The notes under the pieces were generated by a model that searched no databases, had not been told where the DNA came from, and saw nothing but the letters and a program-made list of their open reading frames with translations. Of a stretch of 64,000 nucleotides of DNA, positions 10,726 through 20,232 are shown one piece after another; position 1 is the first letter of the stretch, and every line of letters starts with the position of its first letter. Made by a program: the position numbers and the translations under genes. This DNA is from Actinomycetota bacterium (GTDB lineage: Bacteria; Actinomycetota; Actinomycetes; Actinomycetales; Dermatophilaceae), in NCBI GenBank assembly GCA_020161815.1, contig JAIUOP010000012.1, forward strand, positions 1 to 64,000. The letters run 5' to 3'.

Positions 10726-11373
10726 GTGGGGACGCTTCAGCCCCCACCGCCCCACCGTCGACGCACCCCTGCCGAGGCGTGGGCCGAGGTCGTTGCCGGC
10801 AACGCGCGCTTCCAGCGCGGAGAGAGCGCGCATCCGCACCAGAGCGTCCAGAGCCGGGAGCGGGTCGCGGAGGGCCAGCATCCGTTCGCGGCCCTCTTCG
10901 GCTGCGCGGACTCGCGCGTGGCGGCCGAGATCGTCGTGGACCAGGGACTCGGTGACGTCTTTGTCGTGCGCACGGCCGGGCACGTGGTCGACCCGAGCGT
11001 CCTGGGCAGTCTCGAGTTCGGCGTCGAGGTGCTCGACATCCCGCTCATCGTCGTGCTCGCCCACACCTCCTGTGGGGCGATCTCGGCGACCCTGAAGGCC
11101 GTGGAGAGCGGGGACATCCCCGGCGGCTTCCTCCGCGACCTGGTCGAGCGAGTCTCCCCGAGCATCCTCACGGCACATCGTGCCGGGCTCACCAGTGCCG
11201 ACGAGATCGGCCGCGAGCACCTGCGGCACACGACCGCCCTCATCGCAGAGCGCTCCGCGCGCATTGCCCAGGGGATCGCCGACGGCTCGCTGGCCATCGT
11301 GGGGGCGCAGTACGAACTGACCACCGGGGCAACCCACCTCGTGACGGTGCTGGGGGACATCGGCCCCACCTGA
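10726..11373 (+). CDS. Beta-class carbonic anhydrase, long form
   Basis: This 215-residue cytosolic beta carbonic anhydrase has the zinc-site motifs G-C-A-D-S-R and H-T-S-C-G-A, with the usual helix A-E-V-V-A-G-N-A-R-F near the N terminus. The start is GTG 10726, one base after the preceding stop. It resembles the Rv3588/CanB-like subtype and so is not a recent duplicate of its neighbour. Supplying bicarbonate to carboxylases is the likely shared role. The first ten residues are Pro/His-rich and may not be conserved. Confidence 0.9.
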   Translation: MGTLQPPPPHRRRTPAEAWAEVVAGNARFQRGESAHPHQSVQSRERVAEGQHPFAALFGCADSRVAAEIVVDQGLGDVFVVRTAGHVVDPSVLGSLEFGVEVLDIPLIVVLAHTSCGAISATLKAVESGDIPGGFLRDLVERVSPSILTAHRAGLTSADEIGREHLRHTTALIAERSARIAQGIADGSLAIVGAQYELTTGATHLVTVLGDIGPT

Positions 11374-11399
11374 GTCGTTCCGCGGCGATAGCGTGAACC

Positions 11400-12794
11400 A
11401 TGGCCATCTCCGAGCAGACCCTCCAGACCTTCCCCGCGGACTTCGTCTTCGGCGCCGCGACCGCCTCGTTCCAGATCGAGGGCGCCACGACCGAGGGCGG
11501 GCGCTCGGCCTCGATCTGGGACACCTTCTGCGGCATCGAGGGCAAGGTCGCCAACAAGGACACCGGCGACCCGGCATGCGACCACTACCACCGCTGGGCC
11601 TCCGACGTGGACCTCATGGCCGAGCTGGGCCTGGACGCCTACCGCTTCTCCGTCGCGTGGCCGCGCGTCATCCCCACCGGCGTGGGGAAGGTCAACCCCG
11701 AGGGCATCGGCTTCTACGACAAGCTGGTGGATCGCCTGCTGGAGAAGGGCATTCGACCCGTCGTCACCCTCTACCACTGGGACCTTCCCCAGGTGCTCGA
11801 CGACCGGGGCGGCTGGCTCAACCGTGACGTCGCCCAGTGGTTCGCGGAGTACTCCGGAGCCGTCGTCGAAGCCCTCGGCGACCGGGTGAGCCACTGGACC
11901 ACCCTCAACGAGCCGTGGTGCTCCTCGATCCTGTCCTACTCCCTGGCCCACCACGCCCCGGGCCACGAGGACGAGCGCGAGGGCCTCATCGCCGCCCACC
12001 ACCTCATGCTGGCCCATGGCACCGCCGTGCCGGTCATCCGCGAGCGCTGTGCTGCTCGGGGGACCACCGCGCAGGTGTCGATCACGCTCAACCCCACCCA
12101 GGTCATCGGTCCGGACGAGCCGAGCGAGGCCGACCTCGACGCCGTCCGTCGCGCCGACAACGTCCTCAACGGCATCTTCTTCTCCCCGCTCTTCCACGGC
12201 AGCTACCCCAACACGATGCTCGAGGACGTCGCCCACCTCGGCGAGGCGAGGTGGATCCACGACGGAGACCTGCGGACCATCAGTGCGCCCCTGGACAACC
12301 TCGGGATCAACAACTACTTCCCGACCCGCGTGCGCGCCGGAGACCCCGAGTCCAACCCGACCCGTATGCCGGGGTGCGAGGGCGTGGAGCCGGTGCCGGC
12401 CGCCGGGGCCCTCACCGACATGGGCTGGGAGCAGAACCCGGCGGCCCACCGCGACATCCTGCTGCGCAGCTGGCGCGAGAGCGTCCTCCCGGTCTACATC
12501 ACCGAGAACGGCTCGGCCTGGCCCGACGTGGTCAGCGACGACGGCGCGGTCCACGACCCGGACCGGACGGCATACCTGCACTCCCACCTGGCCGCGGTCG
12601 CCGAGGCGATGGAGCTGGGGGCCGACATCCGCGGGTACTTCGCCTGGTCCCTCATGGACAACTTCGAGTGGGCCTTCGGCTACGACAAGCGGTTCGGGAT
12701 CGTCCACGTCGACTACGACACCCAGGAGCGGACCGTCAAGGACTCCGGGCTGGAGTACGCCCGCCTCATCGCCGCGCACCACGCCCGATCCTGA
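11400..12794 (+). CDS. GH1 beta-glucosidase
   Basis: This 464-residue glycoside hydrolase family 1 enzyme cleaves beta-linked glucosides, cellobiose or related disaccharides with retention. The acid/base E171 is in T-L-N-E-P and the nucleophile E369 in I-T-E-N-G. The N-terminal GH1 signature F-V-F-G-A-A-T-A-S-F-Q-I-E-G is at residues 16-29. There is no signal peptide, so it acts on imported sugars. The length is standard. A TAGCGT -10-like hexamer just before the ATG suggests a short leader. It may be monocistronic. Confidence 0.95.
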   Translation: MAISEQTLQTFPADFVFGAATASFQIEGATTEGGRSASIWDTFCGIEGKVANKDTGDPACDHYHRWASDVDLMAELGLDAYRFSVAWPRVIPTGVGKVNPEGIGFYDKLVDRLLEKGIRPVVTLYHWDLPQVLDDRGGWLNRDVAQWFAEYSGAVVEALGDRVSHWTTLNEPWCSSILSYSLAHHAPGHEDEREGLIAAHHLMLAHGTAVPVIRERCAARGTTAQVSITLNPTQVIGPDEPSEADLDAVRRADNVLNGIFFSPLFHGSYPNTMLEDVAHLGEARWIHDGDLRTISAPLDNLGINNYFPTRVRAGDPESNPTRMPGCEGVEPVPAAGALTDMGWEQNPAAHRDILLRSWRESVLPVYITENGSAWPDVVSDDGAVHDPDRTAYLHSHLAAVAEAMELGADIRGYFAWSLMDNFEWAFGYDKRFGIVHVDYDTQERTVKDSGLEYARLIAAHHARS

Positions 12795-12920
12795 GAGGCC
12801 GCGGTCACCGCTTGGTCACGATTTGGGCAGACCGGTGTCGGGTGCTCGGCGATGTGATTGCCTTCACTCTGGTGTGGTGCGACCGTAGCCCCACCACTCA
12901 TGACCCAAAGGAGTAGTTCG
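12795..12920 (+). promoter_or_regulatory. Leader/promoter region of the amino-acid ABC transporter
   Basis: This 126-bp gap precedes the GTG of the binding-protein gene. A strong ribosome-binding site AAAGGAG (12907-12913) sits 7 bases before it. I see no clear -35/-10 pair or terminator hairpin. The local base composition is slightly AT-richer than in the genes (around 12823-12870). Confidence 0.4.
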
Positions 12921-13757
12921 GTGTCCTTCGCCTCACGCCGGCGCGTCGCCCTTACGGCGGCCGCTGCCCTGTCCGCTCTCGCCCTCACCGCCTGTGGCTC
13001 GTCGTCGAGCTCGGGCGACGCCTCCACCTCCGCCGCGGGCGGCGGGCCCACGCTGCTCAAGTCCGGCGTGCTCCAGGTCTGCACCCACCTGTCCTACAAG
13101 CCGTTCCAGTTCAAGGACGACTCGGGCAAGGTCGTCGGCTTCGACGTCGACGTGATGGACCTGGTCGCCAAGAAGCTCGGCGCCGAGCAGGAGATCGTGG
13201 ACATCGACTTCGCGCAGATCACCTCGGGTGCGGTCTTCGCCGCCAAGAAGTGCGACGCCGGCGCCGCGGCGACGACGATCAACGACAAGCGCAAGGAAGC
13301 CATCCTCTTCTCCGACCCGTACTTCGAGGCCACCCAGGCGCTGCTGGTCAAGAAGGACTCCGGCATCAAGGACCTGCCCGACCTCAAGGGCAAGAAGCTC
13401 GCCGTCCAGACCGACACCACGGGTCAGGAGTACGGCAACAAGAACAAGGACGCCAACGGCTACGAGGTCGTCGTCTTCGACGACATGCCGACCCAGCTCG
13501 CCGGTGTGCTTGCCGGTCGTGCGGACGCTGCTGTCAACGACAACGGTGTCGTCTTCGACTACGCCAAGGAGAACCCGACGACCGAGGTGGTCAAGGAGTT
13601 CAACACCGGCGAGCAGTACGGGTTCATGTTCCAGAAGGACAACGCCAACGGCACGGCCCTCGCCGAGCTGACCAACCAGGTCCTCAAGGACGCCAAGGCC
13701 GACGGCAGCTACAACGAGATCTACAAGAAGTGGTTCGGCGTCGACGCTCCCAAGTGA
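12921..13757 (+). CDS. Polar amino-acid ABC transporter, substrate-binding lipoprotein
   Basis: This 278-residue family 3 extracellular solute-binding protein has an export signal with a basic n-region, hydrophobic core and lipobox L-T-A-C (lipidated C25), followed by a Ser/Gly/Ala linker. The mature domain begins K-S-G-V-L-Q-V-C-T and shows the family pattern Y-K-P-F-Q-F-K-D and G-F-D-V-D-V-M. GTG 12921 is chosen for its optimally spaced AAAGGAG. It feeds the downstream permease and ATPase. The ligand is a polar amino acid by family, not resolvable further. Confidence 0.93.
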   Translation: MSFASRRRVALTAAAALSALALTACGSSSSSGDASTSAAGGGPTLLKSGVLQVCTHLSYKPFQFKDDSGKVVGFDVDVMDLVAKKLGAEQEIVDIDFAQITSGAVFAAKKCDAGAAATTINDKRKEAILFSDPYFEATQALLVKKDSGIKDLPDLKGKKLAVQTDTTGQEYGNKNKDANGYEVVVFDDMPTQLAGVLAGRADAAVNDNGVVFDYAKENPTTEVVKEFNTGEQYGFMFQKDNANGTALAELTNQVLKDAKADGSYNEIYKKWFGVDAPK

Positions 13758-13858
13758 TGGCGCAAGCCTTTCCACCACCTCGAGGCGGCGGTACGGTTCA
13801 GTCCGTTCCGCCGCCTCGGCGCATGAACACCCGCTCGTGATCCACCGAAGGAGCCCCG

Positions 13859-14683
13859 ATGAGCACCGTGACGGCTGACCGACCAGCCCGCACCGGGATG
13901 TCGCCGCGCAAACGCGCGCAGCGGATGCGGATGATCCAGTACGTCGTCCTCGCGGCGGTCCTCCTCGTCATCCTCTTCGTGGCGGACTGGCCACAGATCC
14001 AGAAGGTCTTCTTCCGTCCCGACATGATCGAGGCGACCCTGAAGCAGGGGCTCCCGAACGCGCTGAAGAACACCATCGTCTACACGATCGGCGCCTTCGT
14101 CTTCGGCCTGGTCAACGGCACCATCCTCGCCCTCATGCGGCTGTCGTCCGTGGCGCCCTATCGCTGGCTCTCCACGATCTACATCGAGTTCTTCCGCGGC
14201 CTGCCGGCCATCGTCGTCCTCATCGCCTTCGGGCTGCTGCCGCTGGCCTTCCCCGGGATGCTCATCCCCTTCGACCCGTACGGCACCGTGTGGTTGGCGC
14301 TGGGACTGGTCGCCTCGGCATACATGGCCGAGACCATCCGTGCCGGCATCCAGGCGGTCCCCAAGGGCCAGATCGAGGCCGCCCGGTCCCTCGGTATGCC
14401 GGCCGGCACCGCCACGCGCAAGATCGTCCTCCCGCAGGCGTTCCGGATCGTCACCCCGCCCCTGACCAACGAGCTGATCCTCCTCGTCAAGGACTCCTCG
14501 CTCGCCTACATCCTCGGCCTGTCGGGCGCGGCGTTCGAGCTCACGAAGTACGGACGGGACCTGGCCAACACCAACGCCAACCTCACCCCGCTCGTGATCG
14601 CGGGCTTCTGCTACCTGCTCATCACCCTCCCGCTGTCGATCATCGTGCGCCGCATGGAGGCACGCCAGAAGAAGGAGCGCTGA
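13859..14683 (+). CDS. Polar amino-acid ABC transporter, permease
   Basis: This 274-residue His/Glu/Gln/Arg-type (HisM/GlnP) inner-membrane permease has an extra N-terminal TM (about residues 24-43) before the core of about five TMs. The EAA loop that docks the ATPase reads [18 protein letters not shown] marks the conserved TM2/TM3 region. Only one permease gene is present, so the channel should be a homodimer. The ATPase start follows the stop by 2 bp. Confidence 0.94.
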   Translation: MSTVTADRPARTGMSPRKRAQRMRMIQYVVLAAVLLVILFVADWPQIQKVFFRPDMIEATLKQGLPNALKNTIVYTIGAFVFGLVNGTILALMRLSSVAPYRWLSTIYIEFFRGLPAIVVLIAFGLLPLAFPGMLIPFDPYGTVWLALGLVASAYMAETIRAGIQAVPKGQIEAARSLGMPAGTATRKIVLPQAFRIVTPPLTNELILLVKDSSLAYILGLSGAAFELTKYGRDLANTNANLTPLVIAGFCYLLITLPLSIIVRRMEARQKKER

Positions 14684-14685
14684 CC

Positions 14686-15540
14686 ATGAGCGCCAGCCAG
14701 CTCGCCAACCGTGAGGTCGTCGTCGACGTCGTCGACCTCAAGAAGTCCTTCGGTGACAACGAGGTGCTCAAGGGCATCTCCGGGCAGATCCACCGGGGGG
14801 AGGTGATCTGCGTCATCGGCCCGTCGGGGTCGGGCAAGTCCACCCTCCTGCGCTGCCTGAACCTGCTCGAGCAGCCGACCGGCGGCAATGTCTTCGTCGA
14901 GGGCGTCGAGGTCACCGACCCCGACTGCGACATCGACAAGGTCCGCGCCGACATGGGCATGGTCTTCCAGCAGTTCAACCTCTTCCCGCACCTGACCGTG
15001 CTCGAGAACTGCACGATCGGGCAGATGGTGGTGCGCAAGCGCTCCAAGTCCGACGCCGAGGCCAAGGCCCGGGAGAACCTGCTGCGCGTCGGCCTCGCCG
15101 ACAAGGAGGGCGCCTACCCCGGCCAGCTCTCCGGTGGGCAGCAGCAGCGGGTCGCCATCGCGCGCGCCCTGTCGATGGACCCCGAGCTCATGCTCTTCGA
15201 CGAGCCCACCTCGGCCCTGGACCCCGAGCTCGTCGGCGACGTCCTCTCGGTCATGCGCAAGCTGGCCTCCGAGGGCATGACGATGTTCGTCGTCACCCAC
15301 GAGATGGCCTTCGCGCGCGATGTCGCCGACCGGGTGATCTTCATGGACGGTGGCTACATCGTCGAGGAGGGCGCCCCCGACCAGGTCATCGGCAACCCGC
15401 AGCACCAGCGGACCAAGACCTTCCTCGACCGCGTGCTGAACCCGACCAAGGTCGGCCAGATCGGCGCCGAGGACGAGGCGCACGCCGCCCGCCACCAGAG
15501 TGTGCCGGACGCTGACGGTGACGGGGACTCTCGACCCTGA
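14686..15540 (+). CDS. Polar amino-acid ABC transporter, ATP-binding protein
   Basis: This 284-residue GlnQ/HisP-type ATPase powers import. Walker A G-P-S-G-S-G-K-S is at 45-52, the Q-loop around Q95, signature L-S-G-G-Q at 148-152, Walker B L-M-L-F-D-E at 168-173, and the H-loop in V-T-H-E-M-A. It extends about 35 residues past the usual end of such ATPases, into an acidic tail (residues about 255-284). A 19-bp perfect hairpin after the stop probably ends the three-gene operon. Confidence 0.95.
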   Translation: MSASQLANREVVVDVVDLKKSFGDNEVLKGISGQIHRGEVICVIGPSGSGKSTLLRCLNLLEQPTGGNVFVEGVEVTDPDCDIDKVRADMGMVFQQFNLFPHLTVLENCTIGQMVVRKRSKSDAEAKARENLLRVGLADKEGAYPGQLSGGQQQRVAIARALSMDPELMLFDEPTSALDPELVGDVLSVMRKLASEGMTMFVVTHEMAFARDVADRVIFMDGGYIVEEGAPDQVIGNPQHQRTKTFLDRVLNPTKVGQIGAEDEAHAARHQSVPDADGDGDSRP

Positions 15541-15612
15541 CAGCCGGCCACGTGGGCCAGATCGGCCGCAGCACCTGACCCCGCCCCCCTCAGCACCCCC
15601 CTCTCCCCCGCT

Positions 15613-15660
15613 GATTCGAGGTAAAACCGCCGGTTGAACCGGGCGGTTTTACCTCGAATC
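15613..15660. terminator. Bidirectional hairpin between ABC transporter and glmM
   Basis: Two 19-bp arms (15613-15631 and 15642-15660) are perfectly complementary around a 10-nt loop, beginning GATTCGAGGTAAAACCGCC. C and G runs just outside (15605-15609 and after 15660) extend the pairing. It lies between two convergent 3' ends (15540 and 15677), so it probably stops both transcripts. There is no clear U-tract. Its sequence is unrelated to the palindromic family at 5350. Confidence 0.75.
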
Positions 15661-15676
15661 GGGGGGGAAGGTCAGG

Positions 15677-17026
15677 TCAGGAGAGGGTCAGGCGTTCCTT
15701 GACGACCGCGACCAGGCGCTCGGCGACGGCCTGGGCCTGCTCGGCGGTGCCGGCCTCGACCATGACGCGCACGAGCGGCTCGGTGCCCGACTTGCGGAGC
15801 AGGACGCGGCCGTTGCCCGCGAGCTCCGTCTCGGCCTCGGCCACGGCCTCCTGCAGCGGGGCGTCCGACTCGACCCGGGCCTTGTCGACGCCCTTGACGT
15901 TGATGAGCACCTGCGGGAGCCGGGTCATGACCTGACCGAGCTCGAGCAGCGGGGTCCTGGTCTCGGCCACGCGCGCCGCCAGCAGGAGCCCGGTGAGCAC
16001 GCCGTCGCCGGTCGTGCCGTGCTCGAGCAGGATGACGTGGCCGGACTGCTCCCCGCCGAGGGTGTAGGACCCGGCGCGCATGTCCTCGAGGACGTAGCGG
16101 TCGCCGACGCCGGTCTGGCGGACGGTGATGCCCTCGCGCTCCATCGCCTGGAGCAGTCCGAGGTTGCTCATCACCGTGGCCACGAGCGTGTCGTCGGCCA
16201 GGGCGCCGCGGGACTTCAGGGCCACGGCGAGGATGCCCATGATCTGGTCCCCGTCGATGACCGAGCCGTCGTGGGCAACGGCCAGGCAGCGGTCCGCGTC
16301 ACCGTCGTGGGCGATCCCGAGGTCGGCGCCGCGCTCGAGCACCGCCGCCTGCAGGCGATCCAGGTGCGTGGAGCCGTAGCCGTCGTTGATGTTGAGGCCG
16401 TCCGGAGAGGCCCCGATCTCGTAGACCTCCGCACCGGCGAGCCGGAACACCTCCGGGGAGACCTCACTGGCCGCACCGTGTGCGCAGTCGAGGACGACGG
16501 TGAGCCCGTCGAGCCGGTTCGGCAGGGCGGAGAGCAGGTGCGCGACATACCGGGCCTGCCCGGCGCGGTTCTCCAGCACGCGGCCGACCTCGGCCCCCAC
16601 GGGACGCTCCCAGTCCGCCTCGAGCTGGGCCGCGATCTCGTCCTCGACGGCATCGGGGAGCTTGTGCCCGCCGGCGGCGAAGAACTTGATGCCGTTGTCC
16701 GGCATCGCGTTGTGCGACGCGGACAGCATGACGCCGAAGTGGGCATCCATGTCCGCCGTGAGGAAGGCCACGGCCGGCGTGGGCAGCACGCCTACGTTGT
16801 GAACGTCGACTCCGGCCGACGCCAGGCCCGCCACGACGGCGGCGGAGAGGAACTCCCCCGAGGCCCGGGGGTCGCGGCCCACGACGGCCTTGGGCTTGCG
16901 GCCTGCGGCGCGGGCCTCGCGCCCGAGGACGTGGGCGGCAGCGGTCGACAGGTTCAGCGCCAGCTCGGCGGTGATGTCGACATTGGCCAAGCCGCGGACA
17001 CCATCGGTGCCGAAGAGTCGGGACAT
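15677..17026 (-). CDS. glmM: Phosphoglucosamine mutase
   Basis: This enzyme converts glucosamine-6-phosphate to glucosamine-1-phosphate for UDP-GlcNAc and peptidoglycan synthesis. At 449 residues, it has the phosphoserine loop S-A-S-H-N with S104 as the phosphorylated residue, the metal-binding D-G-D-A-D-R loop, and the sugar-binding G-G-E-Q-S-G-H motif. ATG 17026 gives the canonical start [12 protein letters not shown]. It lies downstream of rplM-rpsI, the usual actinobacterial arrangement. An inverted GTATGCCG pair separates it from rpsI. Confidence 0.96.
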   Translation of the reverse strand: MSRLFGTDGVRGLANVDITAELALNLSTAAAHVLGREARAAGRKPKAVVGRDPRASGEFLSAAVVAGLASAGVDVHNVGVLPTPAVAFLTADMDAHFGVMLSASHNAMPDNGIKFFAAGGHKLPDAVEDEIAAQLEADWERPVGAEVGRVLENRAGQARYVAHLLSALPNRLDGLTVVLDCAHGAASEVSPEVFRLAGAEVYEIGASPDGLNINDGYGSTHLDRLQAAVLERGADLGIAHDGDADRCLAVAHDGSVIDGDQIMGILAVALKSRGALADDTLVATVMSNLGLLQAMEREGITVRQTGVGDRYVLEDMRAGSYTLGGEQSGHVILLEHGTTGDGVLTGLLLAARVAETRTPLLELGQVMTRLPQVLINVKGVDKARVESDAPLQEAVAEAETELAGNGRVLLRKSGTEPLVRVMVEAGTAEQAQAVAERLVAVVKERLTLS

Positions 17027-17123
17027 GAAGGAGGGCCTTTCCAGAGATGAATCGCGCACGAACCTACCGCCAACGCGCGACGGCGGCACCCTCGGTGGTG
17101 AGGATGCCGCCGTCGGCAGGCCA

Positions 17124-17142
17124 CGGCATACCGGGTATGCCG
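17124..17142. repeat. Tail-to-tail pair of the GTATGCCG motif (rpsI-glmM gap)
   Basis: CGGCATACCGGGTATGCCG is an almost perfect palindrome made of CGGCATACC and GGTATGCCG separated by one base. It sits in the 134-bp gap between rpsI and glmM. Such pairs recur between genes in this window. It could act as a terminator, a protein site, or a paired uptake-type sequence. Confidence 0.75.
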
Positions 17143-17160
17143 CGCCAGGTCAGCGCTTGA

Positions 17161-17670
17161 TCAACGCTTGCTGTACTGCGGAGCCTTGCGGGCCTTCTTG
17201 AGACCGGCCTTCTTGCGCTCGGGCACGCGCGGGTCACGGGTGAGGAAGCCGGCCTTCTTCAGCGCCGGGCGGTTCAGCTCCTCGTCGACGCCGTTGAGCG
17301 AGCGGGCGACACCGAGACGGACGGCACCGGCCTGGCCGGAGGGGCCACCGCCGTGGACGCGCACCAGCACGTCGTAGGCGCCGTCGAGCTCGAGCACCTT
17401 GAGCGGCTCGTTGACGATCTGCTGGTGCACCTTGTTCGGGAAGTACGACTCCAGGGTGCGGCCGTTGATGGTCCACTCGCCGGTGCCCGGCACGATGCGG
17501 ACGCGGGCGACGGCCTGCTTGCGGCGACCGGTCGCGGCACCCGGGGCGGACGCGGACGGGCGGCGGGCCGGCTCGGCGGCGACGCTGGTGTCGGACTCGC
17601 TGGTGTAGGAGGTGATCTCGTTGTCGTCGGCGTCGGTGCCGAAGTCGGTGTCGATGGTCACGTCGGTCAT
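17161..17670 (-). CDS. rpsI: 30S ribosomal protein S9
   Basis: This 169-residue protein carries the S9 domain from about residue 46 ([11 protein letters not shown]) to the conserved C terminus Q-Y-S-K-R, whose tail reaches the P-site tRNA. An acidic, Thr/Ser-rich N-terminal extension of about 45 residues precedes it, as in other Actinobacteria. Its ATG shares one base with the rplM stop (TGATG), so the pair is translationally coupled. Confidence 0.97.
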   Translation of the reverse strand: MTDVTIDTDFGTDADDNEITSYTSESDTSVAAEPARRPSASAPGAATGRRKQAVARVRIVPGTGEWTINGRTLESYFPNKVHQQIVNEPLKVLELDGAYDVLVRVHGGGPSGQAGAVRLGVARSLNGVDEELNRPALKKAGFLTRDPRVPERKKAGLKKARKAPQYSKR

Positions 17671-18113
17671 CACTGGGCCACCTGGCTGATCTCGAAGGGC
17701 TTGGGCTGCTGGGCAGCGTGGGGGTGCTCGGCGCCGCGGTAGACCTTGAGCTTGGTCAGCTGCTGGCGGCCGAGGGTGGTCTTGGGGAGCATGCCGCGGA
17801 TGGCCTTCTCGACGGCCTTCTCCGGGAACTGGTCGAGCATCTCGACGTAGGTGCGGCTCTTGAGGCCACCCGGGAAACCGGAGTGGCGGTAGGCGCGCTT
17901 CTGCTCCGCCTTGGCGCCGGTGAGGGCGACCTTCTCGGCGTTGATGATGATGACGAAGTCGCCCATGTCGACGTGCGGGGCGAATGTCGCCTTGTGCTTG
18001 CCGCGCAGCAGCACGGCAGCCTGGGTGGCGAGGCGACCGAGCACGACGTCGGTGGCGTCGATGACGTGCCACTGACGGACGGCGTCGCCGGCCTTCGGGG
18101 TGTAGGTCTTCAC
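17670..18113 (-). CDS. rplM: 50S ribosomal protein L13
   Basis: This 147-residue L13 is an early-assembling 23S rRNA-binding protein. Family landmarks are [14 protein letters not shown] and [10 protein letters not shown]. It starts at GTG 18113 behind AAGGAAC and is first gene of rplM-rpsI. In other bacteria L13 can repress its own operon through the leader; the leader here is about 120 nt. Confidence 0.97.
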   Translation of the reverse strand: MKTYTPKAGDAVRQWHVIDATDVVLGRLATQAAVLLRGKHKATFAPHVDMGDFVIIINAEKVALTGAKAEQKRAYRHSGFPGGLKSRTYVEMLDQFPEKAVEKAIRGMLPKTTLGRQQLTKLKVYRGAEHPHAAQQPKPFEISQVAQ

Positions 18114-18235
18114 GAGGTGTTCCTTGCGTGAGGCGGGTGGGTGAGGCGTATGCCGCGTGCTCCCCGCAGGCGAGAATCCGCGGGTGAGTTCCTGCGGATC
18201 GCTTTCCTTCAGAGGGCGCACGGCACAACTTCTCA

Positions 18236-18264
18236 AGTCTACGAGCGTGCTCGACTCGCCCCAA
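18236..18264 (-). promoter_or_regulatory. Candidate promoter of rplM-rpsI
   Basis: On the minus strand TTGGGG (18264-18259) and TAGACT (18241-18236) are separated by 17 bp, a plausible housekeeping-sigma promoter about 125 bp upstream of rplM. The leader includes a short hairpin (ATCCGC at 18176-18181 with GCGGAT at 18194-18199) and one GTATGCCG motif at 18148. Assigned by eye only. Confidence 0.45.
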
Positions 18265-18348
18265 ATCGCCGGCGGCGCCTGCGAAAACCCCGGGTGACCT
18301 GCAGGAATGGGTGAGCACCCGGCATACCCACAATAGTTTTGCAAACGG

Positions 18349-18370
18349 ATTGTGCAAAGGTATTGTGCAA
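18349..18370 (+). promoter_or_regulatory. Repeated ATTGTGCAA boxes upstream of the ArsR-type regulator
   Basis: ATTGTGCAA occurs at 18349-18357 and again at 18362-18370, 13 bp apart. A related TTTGCAAA palindrome starts at 18339. This AT-rich patch lies immediately before the ATG at 18374. The arrangement suggests an operator/promoter for autoregulation of the regulator-MFS-dehydrogenase operon. Confidence 0.5.
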
Positions 18371-18373
18371 TTC

Positions 18374-18955
18374 ATGAGCGACGCCCCTTCCTCCGTTCGC
18401 CTGAACCAGGACTCGGTCAAGGTGCTGGCCCACCCCCTGCGCAGCCGGCTCGTGGGGGCGCTGCGCAATGGCGGCCCCTCGACGGCGACTGCCCTCGCCG
18501 GGGTGCTCGGCACGAACTCGGGCGCCACGAGCTACCACCTGCGCAAGCTCGCGGAGGTCGGCCTCGTCGTCGACACCGGCGAGGGCGACGGCAAGCGCCG
18601 GTTCTGGGCGGCGTCGGCGGACTTCACCGTCTTCGAGCCGAGCGACTTCGAGGGCGACGAGGACGCCGAGGCCGCCTTCGGGTGGCTCGAGCGGGACTGG
18701 CTGCGCCACTTCGCCGGCAAGTTCGGGCGCTGGCTGGAGCTGCGCCCGGCCTGGCCGCGCGCGTGGGGTGACGCCGCGGGCATGGGCGACACCATGGTCG
18801 TGGCCACCCCCGAGCAGCTGACCGCCATGACTGCAGAGATCGACGAGGTGATCCAGCGCTATCGCCGCGTGGGCCAGGGCAACCCGGAGGCCAAGCGGGT
18901 GGCCGTCTACGTCTCGTCCTACCCGGTCGACATGGAGCAGGTGCCTCGCCGATGA
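18374..18955 (+). CDS. ArsR-family winged-helix regulator
   Basis: This 193-residue DNA-binding protein opens with an ArsR-like winged helix at about residues 10-75 ([10 protein letters not shown], then [11 protein letters not shown]). A C-terminal region of about 110 residues is rich in W and acidic residues and probably forms dimer or ligand contacts. No metal-binding cysteines are seen. Its stop overlaps the MFS start (ATGA), and the three-gene operon suggests that it controls the exporter. Direct repeats lie just upstream of its start. Confidence 0.85.
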   Translation: MSDAPSSVRLNQDSVKVLAHPLRSRLVGALRNGGPSTATALAGVLGTNSGATSYHLRKLAEVGLVVDTGEGDGKRRFWAASADFTVFEPSDFEGDEDAEAAFGWLERDWLRHFAGKFGRWLELRPAWPRAWGDAAGMGDTMVVATPEQLTAMTAEIDEVIQRYRRVGQGNPEAKRVAVYVSSYPVDMEQVPRR

Positions 18956-20232
18956 GTCCGGCCCCCTCCCCCAGCTCCGCCACCACCCCCGTCGACCCGC
19001 GTCGGGTCTTCTACCTGCTCACGTTCACCCGGTGGTTCCCGGTCGGCTTCGTGGTCGGGATCTTCGTCCTCCTCGCGACCTCGCGAGGACTGAGCACCAC
19101 GCAGGCCCTGACCTACATGGCGGTCTCGGGCGTGGTCTGCTTCCTGCTGGAGCTGCCCACGAGTGGGTTCGCGGACGCCTTCGGCCGTCGCCCCGTCTAC
19201 CTCGTCGCGGCCGTGCTCAACGTCGCGACCGCCCTGCTCTATGCGCTCGCCCACACCTTCTGGGCCTTCGTCGCCGCGGCCGCGCTCATGGGGGCCTTCC
19301 GGGCCCTGGACTCCGGTCCGCTGGAGGCCTGGTTCGTCGACGCGGTCCACGAGGTCGAGCCGGGCAAGGACGTCGACCAGGAGCTCTCGCGTTCGAGCAC
19401 GATCCTGGGACTGGCGATGGCGGCCGGCGCCGTCCTCAGTGGTGCCCTCATCTGGTGGCACCCGTTCCGGAGCCAGCCCCCGCTCGACGTCGCCGTGTGG
19501 GCCTTCGTCGCGCTCAGCGTCGTCCACCTCCTCGCGAGCGCCGCCTGGCTGCGGGAGACACCACGGCACGAGCCCGCCGCCACGCGAGCGGCCGCCGTGC
19601 GCGCGTCGGCCCGGCAGTCCACGGCGGTGATCCGCGACGGGCTGCGCCTGATGGTGCGCAACCCCGTCATCGCCGGCCTGCTGCTGGCGGAGGTCGCATG
19701 GTCCACCGGGATGATCGCCTTCGAGGCCCTCATGCCACTGCGGCTCGAGGAGCTGCTGGGTTCGGCTCAGCGGGCGGGCGCCCTCGTCGGCCCGGTCGCA
19801 GCGGCCGGTTGGGGCATCTTCGCCGCCGGCACCTGGCTCGCGGGCCGCGCCTCGGCGCGCCTCGGAGTCGCTCGGGCGGCCATGCTCGGCCGCGGCCTCA
19901 ACGCGCTCGGCGTCATCGTCATGTCCTTGGCCGTCGGCCCGATCGGGCTGGTCGCGGCCTATCTCTTCACCTACTCGATGCACGGCATGAACGGACCCCC
20001 GCACAGCGCCCTGCTGCACCGCGAGGCCAGTGCCGCCAACCGATCGACGGTGCTCTCGCTGAACTCGATGGTCGCCTTCCTCGCCTTCGCCGTCGCCAGC
20101 CCGCTCGCGGGCCGGCTCGCCGATGCGACCTCGATCGCCACGACCATGCTCGTCGTCGGGGCGCTCAGCGCGCTCGGTGTCGCCGCATACCTGCCTGCGC
20201 GCCGGGCGGAGAGGCGTAGCCTCGGAGGGTGA
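18952..20232 (+). CDS. MFS transporter (putative efflux)
   Basis: This 426-residue protein has about 12 hydrophobic segments. The loop 2-3 signature appears as G-F-A-D-A-F-G-R-R-P-V-Y, and a central cytoplasmic loop lies near residues 200-225. An upstream ArsR-type regulator and ATGA coupling suggest ligand-induced efflux. The substrate is unknown. The 3' end overlaps the acyl-CoA dehydrogenase start as GTGA. Confidence 0.88.
   Translation: MSPAPSPSSATTPVDPRRVFYLLTFTRWFPVGFVVGIFVLLATSRGLSTTQALTYMAVSGVVCFLLELPTSGFADAFGRRPVYLVAAVLNVATALLYALAHTFWAFVAAAALMGAFRALDSGPLEAWFVDAVHEVEPGKDVDQELSRSSTILGLAMAAGAVLSGALIWWHPFRSQPPLDVAVWAFVALSVVHLLASAAWLRETPRHEPAATRAAAVRASARQSTAVIRDGLRLMVRNPVIAGLLLAEVAWSTGMIAFEALMPLRLEELLGSAQRAGALVGPVAAAGWGIFAAGTWLAGRASARLGVARAAMLGRGLNALGVIVMSLAVGPIGLVAAYLFTYSMHGMNGPPHSALLHREASAANRSTVLSLNSMVAFLAFAVASPLAGRLADATSIATTMLVVGALSALGVAAYLPARRAERRSLGG

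Noticed and set aside
15613..15660. The hairpin after the amino-acid ABC transporter as a fifth copy of the palindromic family
   Set aside because: Its arm sequence (GATTCGAGGTAAAACC) shares nothing with the GTCGAAAGTAGACGAGGAG arm; it sits between convergent genes and acts as a terminator.
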